A DNA stretch of 44,811 nucleotides from a virus: the IMG/VR virus record IMGVR_UViG_3300035698_001917, positions 1 through 44,811 of that record; one strand, 5' to 3'. A program made the position numbers and the translations under genes. This document shows positions 6,368 to 13,206 of this stretch, piece after piece (within the stretch, counting starts at the first letter, position 1; the number at the start of each line of letters is the position of its first letter). The notes beneath the pieces were generated by a model, which made no database searches, was not told where the DNA came from, and saw nothing but the letters and a program-made list of their open reading frames with translations.

Positions 6368-7745
6368 CTTGATCTCTTCCTACTTGGTTAAATTTTTCGT
6401 GTTGTAGTTCCTTGGTGCGGCTGATCCGTGCCAAGGCCTTATCTAGTTTCGTGTCCGTCGTAAGCACGTCGACGTGCACGTGCTTCTTCTGCCCGTAACG
6501 CCATAGCCGTGCGTAGAACTGGTCCATCACCGATGGTGACCAATCCTCTTCGACCACGATGATCTGTGTGCCGCCGTGCTGCAGGTTAAGGCTGACACCA
6601 GCGGCGGCGATCTGTGCCACGACGACGTTTAGCTCACCGGCGTTCCAGCCTTCGGTGACCTGCACCTTAGCATTGGCAGACGCGCGGCCGTCGATGACGC
6701 CGACCGTATACTTTGCAGCCAGCACGTCGGTCAGTGCGTCAATGACATCGGTGTGCCACGCCCCGATCAATACGTTCTGGCCGCTCTCGATCCGCTCGGC
6801 TATCTCTACGCAAGCGGCTTTGACCTTGGCCATCCCGAGGTTACGACGCACTGTTGCCAGCGCAGGCTCTTTGCTCTTCAGCTGCTCATGAATGTCCTGC
6901 ATGGACATGCTGGCCATGGCCTTAAGCTGAGCGGTCAGCTCTTCGTTGGCATCCAGCTTAATGTCGTAGCGGGTCTTGGTCAGCGGCGGCATGTTAGCGA
7001 ACACCTCCTCGAGGTCGACGCGTAGAGCCAGCGGCTCCTCGCGGCCGTTGTCATCGGTGTATATCCACGACGCCAGATCGTCGGTGTTGCGGTTACCCAC
7101 GACTACGTCTTTGGCAACGCGCGCCCCAGCAAACTTGCGTTTTTGGCGAACGGTGTACTTAAGCTGAAACTTCTGCAGCGACGTGCCGCCGAGGTAATCC
7201 TCCATCGCTTCGGGATCTGCCATTGACAGGAACGGAAACAAGTCGTCGTTCCAGCGTGTAACTGGTGTGCCGGTCAGCATCCAGCTGTAAGCGGCACCCG
7301 ATGCAATCCCGCTTTCGCAGAGGATCGCCATGGTGCGCTTGGCCACTGAGCTCTTCAGCGCGTGGCTCTCGTCACAGATCAATGCGCCTGTGCCCTGCGC
7401 CAGCCAATCGCGCAGCTCGCCAGCGCGAGCGGAAGCGATAGCGTAGCTGACGACCAGAACGTGTGGGTCGTTTTTGATAGGGGTCTTTCCTGCGGCGAGG
7501 ATTAGACTGTCATCGCTGTACACGCCGAGATAATTCTGCGCCTCGTTCAGCCACATAGGCAGCGCGATAGGCGGGGCGATGACCAGCACACGAACATCGT
7601 CAGCGGTGGCCATTACACGGCGTACGCCTTCAAGAGCGGTGACAGTCTTGCCAGTACCCATGCCAAAGAACAAGCCCTTGGTGCCGGTGCTGGATGACAG
7701 AAAGGCAGCGCCTCTGTCTTGATGGGGGAATAATGTATAGGCCAT
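6360..7745 (-). CDS. SNF2/DEAD-like superfamily 2 helicase
   Basis: A 461-residue ATP-dependent DNA translocase. Motif I GMGTGKT (K33) and motif II CDESH (D125-H128, a DESH form of DEAH) are clear. Motif III-like LTGTP follows near residue 160. In the C-terminal RecA-like lobe SLNLQHGGTQIIVVEEDW is followed by motif VI QFYARLWRYGQ, typical of SNF2 proteins. Phage members are associated with replication initiation or recombination, usually next to PD-(D/E)XK nucleases as here. It is the first gene after promoter P4; the start at 7745 follows AGAGAGATCAAA. It is shorter than cellular Swi2/Snf2 enzymes and has no accessory domain that I can see. Confidence 0.92.
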   Translation of the reverse strand: MAYTLFPHQDRGAAFLSSSTGTKGLFFGMGTGKTVTALEGVRRVMATADDVRVLVIAPPIALPMWLNEAQNYLGVYSDDSLILAAGKTPIKNDPHVLVVSYAIASARAGELRDWLAQGTGALICDESHALKSSVAKRTMAILCESGIASGAAYSWMLTGTPVTRWNDDLFPFLSMADPEAMEDYLGGTSLQKFQLKYTVRQKRKFAGARVAKDVVVGNRNTDDLASWIYTDDNGREEPLALRVDLEEVFANMPPLTKTRYDIKLDANEELTAQLKAMASMSMQDIHEQLKSKEPALATVRRNLGMAKVKAACVEIAERIESGQNVLIGAWHTDVIDALTDVLAAKYTVGVIDGRASANAKVQVTEGWNAGELNVVVAQIAAAGVSLNLQHGGTQIIVVEEDWSPSVMDQFYARLWRYGQKKHVHVDVLTTDTKLDKALARISRTKELQHEKFNQVGRDQDE

Positions 7746-7779
7746 TTTGATCTCTCTAAATTGCTTAAACTGCTAACTG

Positions 7780-7815
7780 CTCGACTGTGATACGGCGGGC
7801 AGCTCACGCCGTCAA
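7780..7815 (-). promoter_or_regulatory. Promoter P4 of the replication operon
   Basis: On the minus strand TTGACG (7815-7810), a 17-base spacer and TATCAC (7792-7787) give a good sigma70-like promoter. The start would lie near 7780, about 35 bases before the helicase ATG. The spacer holds GTGAGCTGCCCGC (7807-7795), 11 of 13 matches to the operator palindrome of P1-P3. It is shifted by two bases and has no second copy upstream of the -35. An AT-rich stretch (7820-7837) lies just upstream and could act as an UP-like element. Confidence 0.65.
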
Positions 7816-7833
7816 CCATGTTTTTAATTTAAT

Positions 7834-8112
7834 TTATCGGTCCTCGCGCGCCGCCACGACTATGGCCACCACGGTGCGGTTGATCCTGCCACGCGCGACG
7901 TCCAGCGCGTATGCTATGTCGGTGATGTTTGCGTAGTGTGGCGGGGCAATGGCGACACGGCAGAAACCTACGAGCGCCTCGCTGCGCGCGCGGTAGGCGC
8001 GGCGTGCAAACTCGGCGGGCACGGGCGCAGTTTCGTAGCCTAGATCCCGCCATATCTGCGCCACGATGGGGGCAGTTAGCGCGGTGGTGTCTGCTATTGC
8101 AATGTCTCGCAC
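7834..8112 (-). CDS. Hypothetical protein, possible C-terminal helix-turn-helix
   Basis: About 92 residues if read from GTG 8112, which has AAGGAAG just upstream; the longer frame to 8154 lacks a ribosome site. Near the C-terminus NITDIAYALDVARGRINRTV has the A..L.V..G.I spacing of a helix-turn-helix, so DNA binding is possible. It is the last of the orphan early genes and ends just before the P4 region. No family recognised, and the start is uncertain. Confidence 0.5.
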   Translation of the reverse strand: MRDIAIADTTALTAPIVAQIWRDLGYETAPVPAEFARRAYRARSEALVGFCRVAIAPPHYANITDIAYALDVARGRINRTVVAIVVAAREDR

Positions 8113-8181
8113 AGGTCTTCCTTTACATTGATGTAGGATCGCATCGCACAACACCCAATCAGGGTGCTGGCCGATATGATC

Positions 8182-8421
8182 TTAGTCGCACTCGTCGAAT
8201 GATACCTCGTCGTGGCTGGTGACATCCGCACCCTCGAGCCTACCGTCTCCTCGGCAGCGGACGTTTACCTCACCCGCAGGGTTAAAGCCTACGTTTTTGA
8301 CTGCCCATTGGTGTATGATGTAGGCCACTTGCTCGGCATCCAGATGCAAGGTGCGGGTGGTCGTCTGGTTGCTGGCGATGCGGATCGCACCTAGTGACAT
8401 TGTACCGGTTTTCTTGCTCAT
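8182..8421 (-). CDS. Hypothetical early protein
   Basis: A 79-residue protein starting MSKKTGTMSLGAIRIA. It looks like a small alpha/beta fold (TRTLHLDAEQVAYIIHQWAV) with an acidic tail (DEVSFDECD). The start is preceded by GGGACC. The ATG overlaps the stop of the gene upstream (8418-8421), which supports it as part of the early operon. Function unknown. Confidence 0.55.
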   Translation of the reverse strand: MSKKTGTMSLGAIRIASNQTTTRTLHLDAEQVAYIIHQWAVKNVGFNPAGEVNVRCRGDGRLEGADVTSHDEVSFDECD

Positions 8422-8729
8422 GTTCTTGGTCCCTTCAAAATTATTTCAACTTCAACAACTGCGGTGTCGTTGGCGTCCCTGTGGTCCTGTTTCACGACAT
8501 CCCAGTGCTCGTCGTAATCTCCGTTGTGGTCATTCGTGTGCGACACGTAAACCTCGCCAGCCAGCCACCAGCGCAGGGCGGTGTCAGCGCTGCTCTCTCG
8601 GTGGAACAGGCGCGGCATACCTACGTCGGTAAACTCGACGCGCGTCCCGCCCCGTCCGCCGCGCCCCCTTGGTGCAGGAAGCAACTGTCCTGTAGAGAGC
8701 TGCTGGATGGCGTAAAATGTGTGTTTCAT
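8418..8729 (-). CDS. Hypothetical early protein
   Basis: A 103-residue protein read from MKHTFYAIQQ at 8729, the ATG of which overlaps the preceding TGA (8726-8729). It has a Gly/Arg-rich loop (RGRGGRGGTRVEF) and a polar His/Asp-rich part (YVSHTNDHNGDYDEHWDVV), ending in a strand-like VEVEIILKG. The longer reading from 8750 has no ribosome site. No family recognised; placed among the orphan early genes. Confidence 0.6.
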   Translation of the reverse strand: MKHTFYAIQQLSTGQLLPAPRGRGGRGGTRVEFTDVGMPRLFHRESSADTALRWWLAGEVYVSHTNDHNGDYDEHWDVVKQDHRDANDTAVVEVEIILKGPRT

Positions 8730-9193
8730 GTCATGTATTCCTTGATCCATTCACGCAGGTCGTGCGTGGTTTCAGCGTTGTCGAGCGCGTCCATCTTGAT
8801 CGCTTCGTCGCGCTCTGCGCCAAGGCGTTCCTGCTCTATTGATTTATAGTTCTGCGTGCACGCGCCGCAGTGCGGCTGTCCGCTGAACGTGCTGTTCGTG
8901 TGCATGTTACACCGGACACACTGGGGCATTGCTCGCGCGCGGTTGCTGCGCTCCAGAAAGGCGATGTAGTGCGTCGGGCACAGCTGCCTGCGACCGTGAG
9001 CGTAAGCGGTGTTGGCGCAGTACGCGTCCTTACAGCTCAGGTGCTGGCCCCGACCGCCGATGCGCGGCTCGTACGGGCGGATGCCCTTCATCATCTCGTA
9101 TAGGCGGGCGCGCTCGCTGGCCCGCACGTGCGGCGTGTTGTTTAGCGCGTCTGCTACCTGCTCGACGGTCGCGGGGGTGCTTATCTTTTGCAT
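8726..9193 (-). CDS. Zinc-ribbon-like early protein
   Basis: A 155-residue protein. The start at 9193 (MQKISTPATV) follows AAGGAGATCACC and excludes the longer frame. It carries two possible zinc sites: C...C...C..H in LSCKDAYCANTAY plus QLCPTHY, and a clean CxxC...CxxC in CVRCNMH and HCGACTQ. These resemble the small zinc folds of phage HNH-type or recombination proteins, but no catalytic HNH residues are seen. The C-terminus is helical and charged. A DNA- or RNA-binding early function is likely but unproved. Confidence 0.65.
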   Translation of the reverse strand: MQKISTPATVEQVADALNNTPHVRASERARLYEMMKGIRPYEPRIGGRGQHLSCKDAYCANTAYAHGRRQLCPTHYIAFLERSNRARAMPQCVRCNMHTNSTFSGQPHCGACTQNYKSIEQERLGAERDEAIKMDALDNAETTHDLREWIKEYMT

Positions 9194-9213
9194 GGTGATC
9201 TCCTTACAGATGC

Positions 9214-9327
9214 TTAGCGAAGCAAGAGCGACGCGACAAAAACGATACACAGGGCTGCGGTAACTGAGCATGTCAGCAGGTGCAGCCAGTGCATGGTGCG
9301 AGCAGCGAATGATGGGGCGTTGTTCAT
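9214..9327 (-). CDS. Small single-span membrane peptide
   Basis: A 37-residue ORF starting MNNAPSFAARTMHWLHLL and ending with a hydrophobic stretch (SVTAALCIVFVASLLLR) that would cross the membrane once. The ATG overlaps the stop of the upstream 57-residue gene (9324-9327), and AAAGGACTAAAGAA provides a ribosome site. Its early position and size fit a membrane-directed host-modifying or superinfection peptide, but there is no direct evidence. Confidence 0.5.
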   Translation of the reverse strand: MNNAPSFAARTMHWLHLLTCSVTAALCIVFVASLLLR

Positions 9328-9497
9328 TTCTTTAGTCCTTTGCGGAATATGCGGTCTGCGCTGTGTATGTCTTGCGGGGCGCGGCGGTTGGTGACGTCCT
9401 CGTAAATGTGCCACCCGTGGCCGTGACCGTGGTAGTGCTCGTCGAGGTAAGCATCTGCGTCACGGCGGGGCTCCAATGGGCTGTCACTATCTCTCAT
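9324..9497 (-). CDS. Small His-rich early protein
   Basis: A 57-residue ORF starting at ATG 9497 behind TAGGAG. The N-terminal third is acidic. It then carries HYHGHGHGWH, five His alternating with Gly plus a Trp, which looks like a metal-binding segment. A basic end follows (RIFRKGLKK). The stop overlaps the start of the small membrane peptide by four bases. Codon use is GC-rich, as in neighbouring genes. I recognise no family. Confidence 0.55.
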   Translation of the reverse strand: MRDSDSPLEPRRDADAYLDEHYHGHGHGWHIYEDVTNRRAPQDIHSADRIFRKGLKK

Positions 9498-9519
9498 CGT
9501 ACTGGCTCCTAGATCAGAA

Positions 9520-9840
9520 TTAAGCGGCGACCAGCGCGCTGTTCAAGCTGCGCATCTCGGCGCGGTCAGCGTCAGTGTAACGGTCAATGTTCTGCATGTC
9601 GCTGATCATCGCACGCAGGCTGTCAGCGCCGCGGGTGGCGAGCTCTGCGATACGCGCCTGATCCTCGCACACGCTGCGACGGGCGTAGGTCGCCATCTTG
9701 GCGTGGAACCATGCGGAGCTGAGCCCGCGAGCAAACGCATCGCGTGTGCCGCCGGTGCGGGCTGCGATCGCGTGCGCCTCGGTCATGATCCATACTTTGT
9801 TAAAAGATACGATGCCGTTGCTTACTGTGTACTTGTCCAT
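9520..9840 (-). CDS. Hypothetical early protein
   Basis: A 106-residue, mostly helical protein (MDKYTVSNGIVSFNKVWI, then ARRSVCEDQARIAELATRG). It is the first gene after promoter P2, with CCGGAGATCATCCC before the ATG at 9840. The N-terminal part (FNKVWIMTEAHAIAAR) resembles in style the opening of the protein at 10489-10830 (HAWIVTNIATGR), so the two may be distant relatives. No known family. Confidence 0.6.
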   Translation of the reverse strand: MDKYTVSNGIVSFNKVWIMTEAHAIAARTGGTRDAFARGLSSAWFHAKMATYARRSVCEDQARIAELATRGADSLRAMISDMQNIDRYTDADRAEMRSLNSALVAA

Positions 9841-9871
9841 GGGATGATCTCCGGTTGGTGTGTCTGTTGTC

Positions 9872-9920
9872 TACACTGTACTTAGCGGTGTGAGCTGCTC
9901 ACGTCAAGTGAGCATCTCAC
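9872..9920 (-). promoter_or_regulatory. Promoter P2 with twin GTGAG-N3-CTCAC operator
   Basis: On the minus strand: perfect palindrome GTGAGATGCTCAC (9920-9908), TTGACG (-35, 9907-9902), perfect palindrome GTGAGCAGCTCAC (9902-9890) and, after 17 bases, TAAGTA (weak -10, 9884-9879). The start falls near 9872 and the next gene begins at 9840. The core of 31 bases is the same as in P3 except for one central base. Confidence 0.75.
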
Positions 9921-9926
9921 ATTTAT

Positions 9927-10142
9927 TTAGGCTGGCGATGTCGTTACACAAACGACGCTCAGGCCACAGCCGAGTTCCAGCGACATGCGCATGTAGTCTA
10001 TCGCGGCGAACACAGCGGTGCTGTCCATGTCGGGGTTGATTGTAGGTGTCCAGACGTAGGGCAGGTCGTTGACGGTGACTGTCTGGTTTGTGCCGCTCAT
10101 GGCAAACTCAACGGTGGCTGTGCGCTTGTACGAAATGGTCAT
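9927..10142 (-). CDS. Hypothetical early protein
   Basis: A 71-residue protein starting MTISYKRTATVEFAMSG behind GAGGAGATCACC. It seems to be a small beta-rich fold (TVTVNDLPYVW) followed by one helix (TAVFAAIDYMRMSLELG), with Cys near the end. It is third in the operon from P3. The stop lies seven bases from the P2 operator, so P2 probably boosts the genes downstream. No family recognised. Confidence 0.6.
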   Translation of the reverse strand: MTISYKRTATVEFAMSGTNQTVTVNDLPYVWTPTINPDMDSTAVFAAIDYMRMSLELGCGLSVVCVTTSPA

Positions 10143-10169
10143 GGTGATCTCCTCGGTAGGGGTTGGTCT

Positions 10170-10424
10170 TTATGCTGCGGTGATGCTGTGGAGCGTCGCG
10201 TGCCCGTAGTGGGTGCCTATCATGACGGTCACCTCAATATCCTTGTCAAAGAAGTTGGGCACCTCGTAACCGTGCGCGCTGTCTACTCCAGTGCGGAAAG
10301 TCCACCCCAGCCCCTGCGTGCTGCTATCCATGATCGCGAGCAGGTAGCGTGGGTTGCCGTTGTTGGAGTTGGGCATACGTTCAATCAAGCGCAGCGTTCC
10401 GGTGTGGGTTGTGATGTTCTGCAT
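10170..10424 (-). CDS. Hypothetical early protein
   Basis: An 84-residue protein starting MQNITTHTGTLRLIERMP behind GAGGAGATCACC. The pattern of strands (RYLLAIMDSS, WTFRTGVDS, IEVTVMIGTHYGHATLHSI) suggests a compact beta-barrel. It is second in the P3 operon, and its leader region (CTCCTCGGTTGGGGTTGGTCTT on the plus strand is split here only by position 10430-10451) is closely similar to that of the next gene at about 10148-10169. Function unknown. Confidence 0.6.
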   Translation of the reverse strand: MQNITTHTGTLRLIERMPNSNNGNPRYLLAIMDSSTQGLGWTFRTGVDSAHGYEVPNFFDKDIEVTVMIGTHYGHATLHSITAA

Positions 10425-10488
10425 GGTGATCTCCTCGGTTGGGGTTGGTCTTCAGTAACACAGCCCCGCGGGGCTGCGCATCTGATGA

Positions 10489-10830
10489 TCAAACGGTGGT
10501 GACTGCGACGACCTCGGTTTTAAGCTCGGCGCGGAGATCCGCGGTGCGCTTGGTGATAAAAGCGTAGAAAGCGTAAACGTCGGTATAACCGTCTTCGCGT
10601 GCTGTACGGATGTGACCACGTGCTATGGCTGCGTTCTTTTTATCGCGGGGGCTGATGTCGCGGGGCAGTGACGCGTTCGCCGCTACCGCTGCCTTGTCTG
10701 CGCTGCCTGCGAAGCCGCTCTCGAACACACGGCCGGTTGCGATGTTAGTCACGATCCATGCGTGGGTGTAAGTGCGTGCGCTGTTGCGTGTGATGATGTG
10801 GTCGTAGAATGCTGCGATGTACTTGGTCAT
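10489..10830 (-). CDS. Hypothetical immediate-early protein
   Basis: A 113-residue protein and the first gene of the leftward early operon from P3. It starts MTKYIAAFYDHIITRNSA behind CCGGAGATCACC. It has a strand-rich N-terminus (THAWIVTNIATGRVFES), a basic middle and a helical end. As the first gene from the strongest-looking early promoter it is a good candidate for host takeover or defence evasion, but this is inference from position. No family recognised. Confidence 0.6.
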   Translation of the reverse strand: MTKYIAAFYDHIITRNSARTYTHAWIVTNIATGRVFESGFAGSADKAAVAANASLPRDISPRDKKNAAIARGHIRTAREDGYTDVYAFYAFITKRTADLRAELKTEVVAVTTV

Positions 10831-10861
10831 GGTGATCTCCGGTAGGGGTTAAAGGCATCTT

Positions 10862-10910
10862 GTACCCCCTTCTACATATGTGAGCAGCTCACGTCAAGTG
10901 AGCATCTCAC
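10862..10910 (-). promoter_or_regulatory. Promoter P3 with twin GTGAG-N3-CTCAC operator
   Basis: On the minus strand: palindrome GTGAGATGCTCAC (10910-10898), TTGACG (-35, 10897-10892), palindrome GTGAGCTGCTCAC (10892-10880) and, after 17 bases, TAGAAG (-10, four of six consensus bases, 10874-10869). The start lies near 10862 and the first gene begins at 10830. It sits in the divergent region before the rightward primase gene. Confidence 0.75.
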
Positions 10911-10979
10911 ACTTGCTAAATTATTTTTATTGTGCCAGTTTCCGCAGTGTTCACCATATCTAGTGGCTGGACAGGACGA

Positions 10980-11027
10980 GGCCTTGGGGGCTAAACAGGC
11001 AAGGCCCCCGCATTTCTGCAGGGGCCT
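10980..11027 (+). promoter_or_regulatory. Leader with competing stem-loops before the primase gene
   Basis: AGGCCCC (11002-11008) pairs with GGGGCCT (11021-11027). The stem is extended by GCA/TGC around a TTTC loop, giving 10 pairs with one mismatch. The same left arm can instead pair upstream: GGCCTT (10980-10985) with AAGGCC (11001-11006), or GGGGGC (10986-10991) with GCCCCC (11004-11009). The stems are mutually exclusive, as in an attenuator, but no U-run follows. I see no clear plus-strand promoter in 10911-10980. Confidence 0.4.
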
Positions 11028-11070
11028 CTAGGAGATCAAGCCTAGCGTACATCGGAAGGACCGAAGCAAC

Positions 11071-13206
11071 ATGACCCTTATAGAACAAGCACTACACATA
11101 GTGCAAGAGTACGATTTAGCTGTATTCCCCTGCGCTGCCACGAAGCGGCCACTGATCAAAGGCTGGCGCGCGAAGGCCACCCGAGACCCCGCAGAGATCC
11201 GCGAGCTGTTCGGCATGCACGGCGCTGCAGGCATCGCGGTGCCATGCGGGCCCGACAACGACATCCTCTGTTTCGACCTCGACTTCGGGCACGATCCGAC
11301 ACCCGAGGCACGCGATAAGATGACGAAGTGGCTGCGCGATCACGAAGTGTGGGAGAAGGCTGACCGTAACGAGCTGATGGTCAGAGAGACCAGAAGCGGC
11401 GGGCTGCACGTGTTGTGCGCGTGGCCATCCACTGAGGAGAAGGTGCCCCGCAGGATCATGCCCAAGCTGGACGTGATCTGCGACGGCTTCTACTTCGTCT
11501 GGGCTATGTCAGACGGGGGTTACAAGCAATTAGGCGGTGAGCTGACCGGATGGGCAGCGGGGCCCAAGATGCGGGAGGTCGTCGAGAAGGGGCAGGGATC
11601 CGACGGATCCGCTCTGATGAGCCAGCAGGAAGCGCACGACGTCATGATGTCGAACGGCGACGCAGGCATGCGGCATGACGCGATCTTGCGGATGACGCAG
11701 GACTGGGCGCAGGACCATCCAGCCGACACCATCGACACGTGGTGCGACCAGTTTGAGGACTGGTTCACTGATATGTATTCAGACAAGATAGAGCCTAAGC
11801 GCCTTGGCCAGCTGCTTGAGTGGAACGAAGCAGGCGAGCTGTACCGCGCTTTCAAAGGCGTGGCCCAGACACCCGAAATGTCCGGCGCGTTGATGGCCAA
11901 GGCGGGCGATAAGCTGCGCGCTGCAGGCAAGCTGGTCAAACCAACACCCGCGCAGACTGTGCAGACCGCGGTGCGGAAAGAGGCAGCGGTGCAGAGCGTT
12001 GGCGAGTTTACAGAGATCGATCTGGACGAGCTCAAGACGCGCGAGCTGCCCGATGTCGACTGGATCATCGAGGACGTCATCCCCGCGGGTAACCTTATTG
12101 GCATGGCGGGGCCGTCCGGTGCCGGTAAAACGCGGATCCTGTCGGCATTGATCGCGGCGCTGTGTTCGGGCAACACCGACATCATCGGCCTGCCCCGTGC
12201 TAACCGGCCGATCCGCACGCTGTATGTGGCGAACGAGGAGCGGACCAGCGACATCGAGCGGCGCGTCAAGGCGGCTGCTGTCGCCAACGGCATGTCGGGA
12301 TCTCTGCCAATTACGGTGCGCGGTAAGGAGCACGGCCAGATGCGGCTGGCAAACGACGACGGGCCCATCGCGGCGGTTGTTGAGGAGCTGGGCAACAGGA
12401 TCAAGGCCGCTGGTATCGAGCTGGTGATCTTTGACCCATTCAACACGCTGGGCGCGGGTGACGAAAACAGCGCGCAAGGCGTCGACGGCGTGATCAGCGC
12501 GATGCAGCAGCTGATGGCCGACACGGGCTGTGCTGTGATGTTCATCCACCACACACCAAAGGGCGAACGCGGTGCCGCTGTCGACGAGGTGCGCGGCGAT
12601 GGCACGGCGTTCCGTGGGTCCGGCGCGATCTTCTCCCCGCTGGATATTGCGATGACGCTGTCCCCGTATCTGCCTGCGTCATGCCACGATGCTAAGAGCG
12701 GCAAGACCAACAGGCGGACGCTGCTGCAAGCGCAGCGCGACCGCAGGGTGCCAAAGTTCATCTGTCTGGACAGCGCCAAGGAACGTGAGAGTGAGGGCTT
12801 CCCCTCGGTGTACTTCCGGCTGGACGGTGTGGAGGTCCGAGAGGGTGGCAAGAAGATCGGTGCCGTCGTTCCGGTGCCCGAGAACGAGGCGGAGCAGACC
12901 TGCAATGCGGTGCTGCAGTCGATGCCCGACGCCGCTATTGACAGGCTCACACAGCAGGAATGGGCGCGGGTAATACTGGACCGACACCCGACCAAAGGGA
13001 CACACCGCGTCTACCTCGCACAGGTCGTTGAGCTGCTTAATCATGCCGAGCCAGTGGGCTGGGTTGTCAGCAATACTAAGAAGCCGAGCTTCACGGAACG
13101 GGCCGGTAAAGCGGTCTATGAGATGCTGGCACAGCCCGTGAGCATCTCAGGCGTTTCAGTGCGTTTGGAGCGTCGCGGCCAGCTGCTTAACTGGATCGTG
13201 GAATGA
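11071..13206 (+). CDS. Bifunctional primase-polymerase / RecA-like helicase
   Basis: A 711-residue replication protein. The N-terminal Prim-Pol domain (about 1-165) shows FDLDFG (D69, D71), GGLHVLCAW (H113) and KLDVICDGF (D133), the metal and nucleotide residues of archaeo-eukaryotic-type primases. The C-terminal RecA/RepA-like ATPase (about 330-560) has Walker A GPSGAGKT (K353) and Walker B LVIFDPF (D455), then FIHHTPKG and a GSGAIFSP loop. It would prime synthesis and unwind DNA at the fork. The start at 11071 follows CGGAAGGA. It is the first rightward gene, facing the early minus-strand operons, and a repeat-rich candidate origin lies directly downstream. Confidence 0.92.
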   Translation: MTLIEQALHIVQEYDLAVFPCAATKRPLIKGWRAKATRDPAEIRELFGMHGAAGIAVPCGPDNDILCFDLDFGHDPTPEARDKMTKWLRDHEVWEKADRNELMVRETRSGGLHVLCAWPSTEEKVPRRIMPKLDVICDGFYFVWAMSDGGYKQLGGELTGWAAGPKMREVVEKGQGSDGSALMSQQEAHDVMMSNGDAGMRHDAILRMTQDWAQDHPADTIDTWCDQFEDWFTDMYSDKIEPKRLGQLLEWNEAGELYRAFKGVAQTPEMSGALMAKAGDKLRAAGKLVKPTPAQTVQTAVRKEAAVQSVGEFTEIDLDELKTRELPDVDWIIEDVIPAGNLIGMAGPSGAGKTRILSALIAALCSGNTDIIGLPRANRPIRTLYVANEERTSDIERRVKAAAVANGMSGSLPITVRGKEHGQMRLANDDGPIAAVVEELGNRIKAAGIELVIFDPFNTLGAGDENSAQGVDGVISAMQQLMADTGCAVMFIHHTPKGERGAAVDEVRGDGTAFRGSGAIFSPLDIAMTLSPYLPASCHDAKSGKTNRRTLLQAQRDRRVPKFICLDSAKERESEGFPSVYFRLDGVEVREGGKKIGAVVPVPENEAEQTCNAVLQSMPDAAIDRLTQQEWARVILDRHPTKGTHRVYLAQVVELLNHAEPVGWVVSNTKKPSFTERAGKAVYEMLAQPVSISGVSVRLERRGQLLNWIVE

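Noticed and set aside
7829-8053. Alternative minus-strand frame of 74 codons overlapping 7834-8112
   Set aside because: Arg/Cys/His-rich composition and no ribosome site; the other frame has AAGGAAG and a folded-looking product.
11520-12995. Minus-strand open frame of 491 codons opposite the primase-helicase
   Set aside because: Its Ser-rich product is the usual antisense shadow of a GC-rich gene; Prim-Pol and Walker motifs settle the plus strand.
13138-13150. GTGAGCATCTCAG, 12 of 13 matches to the early operator, inside the primase-helicase gene
   Set aside because: It is single, inside coding sequence, and has no TTGAC or second palindrome beside it; a chance match is likely.
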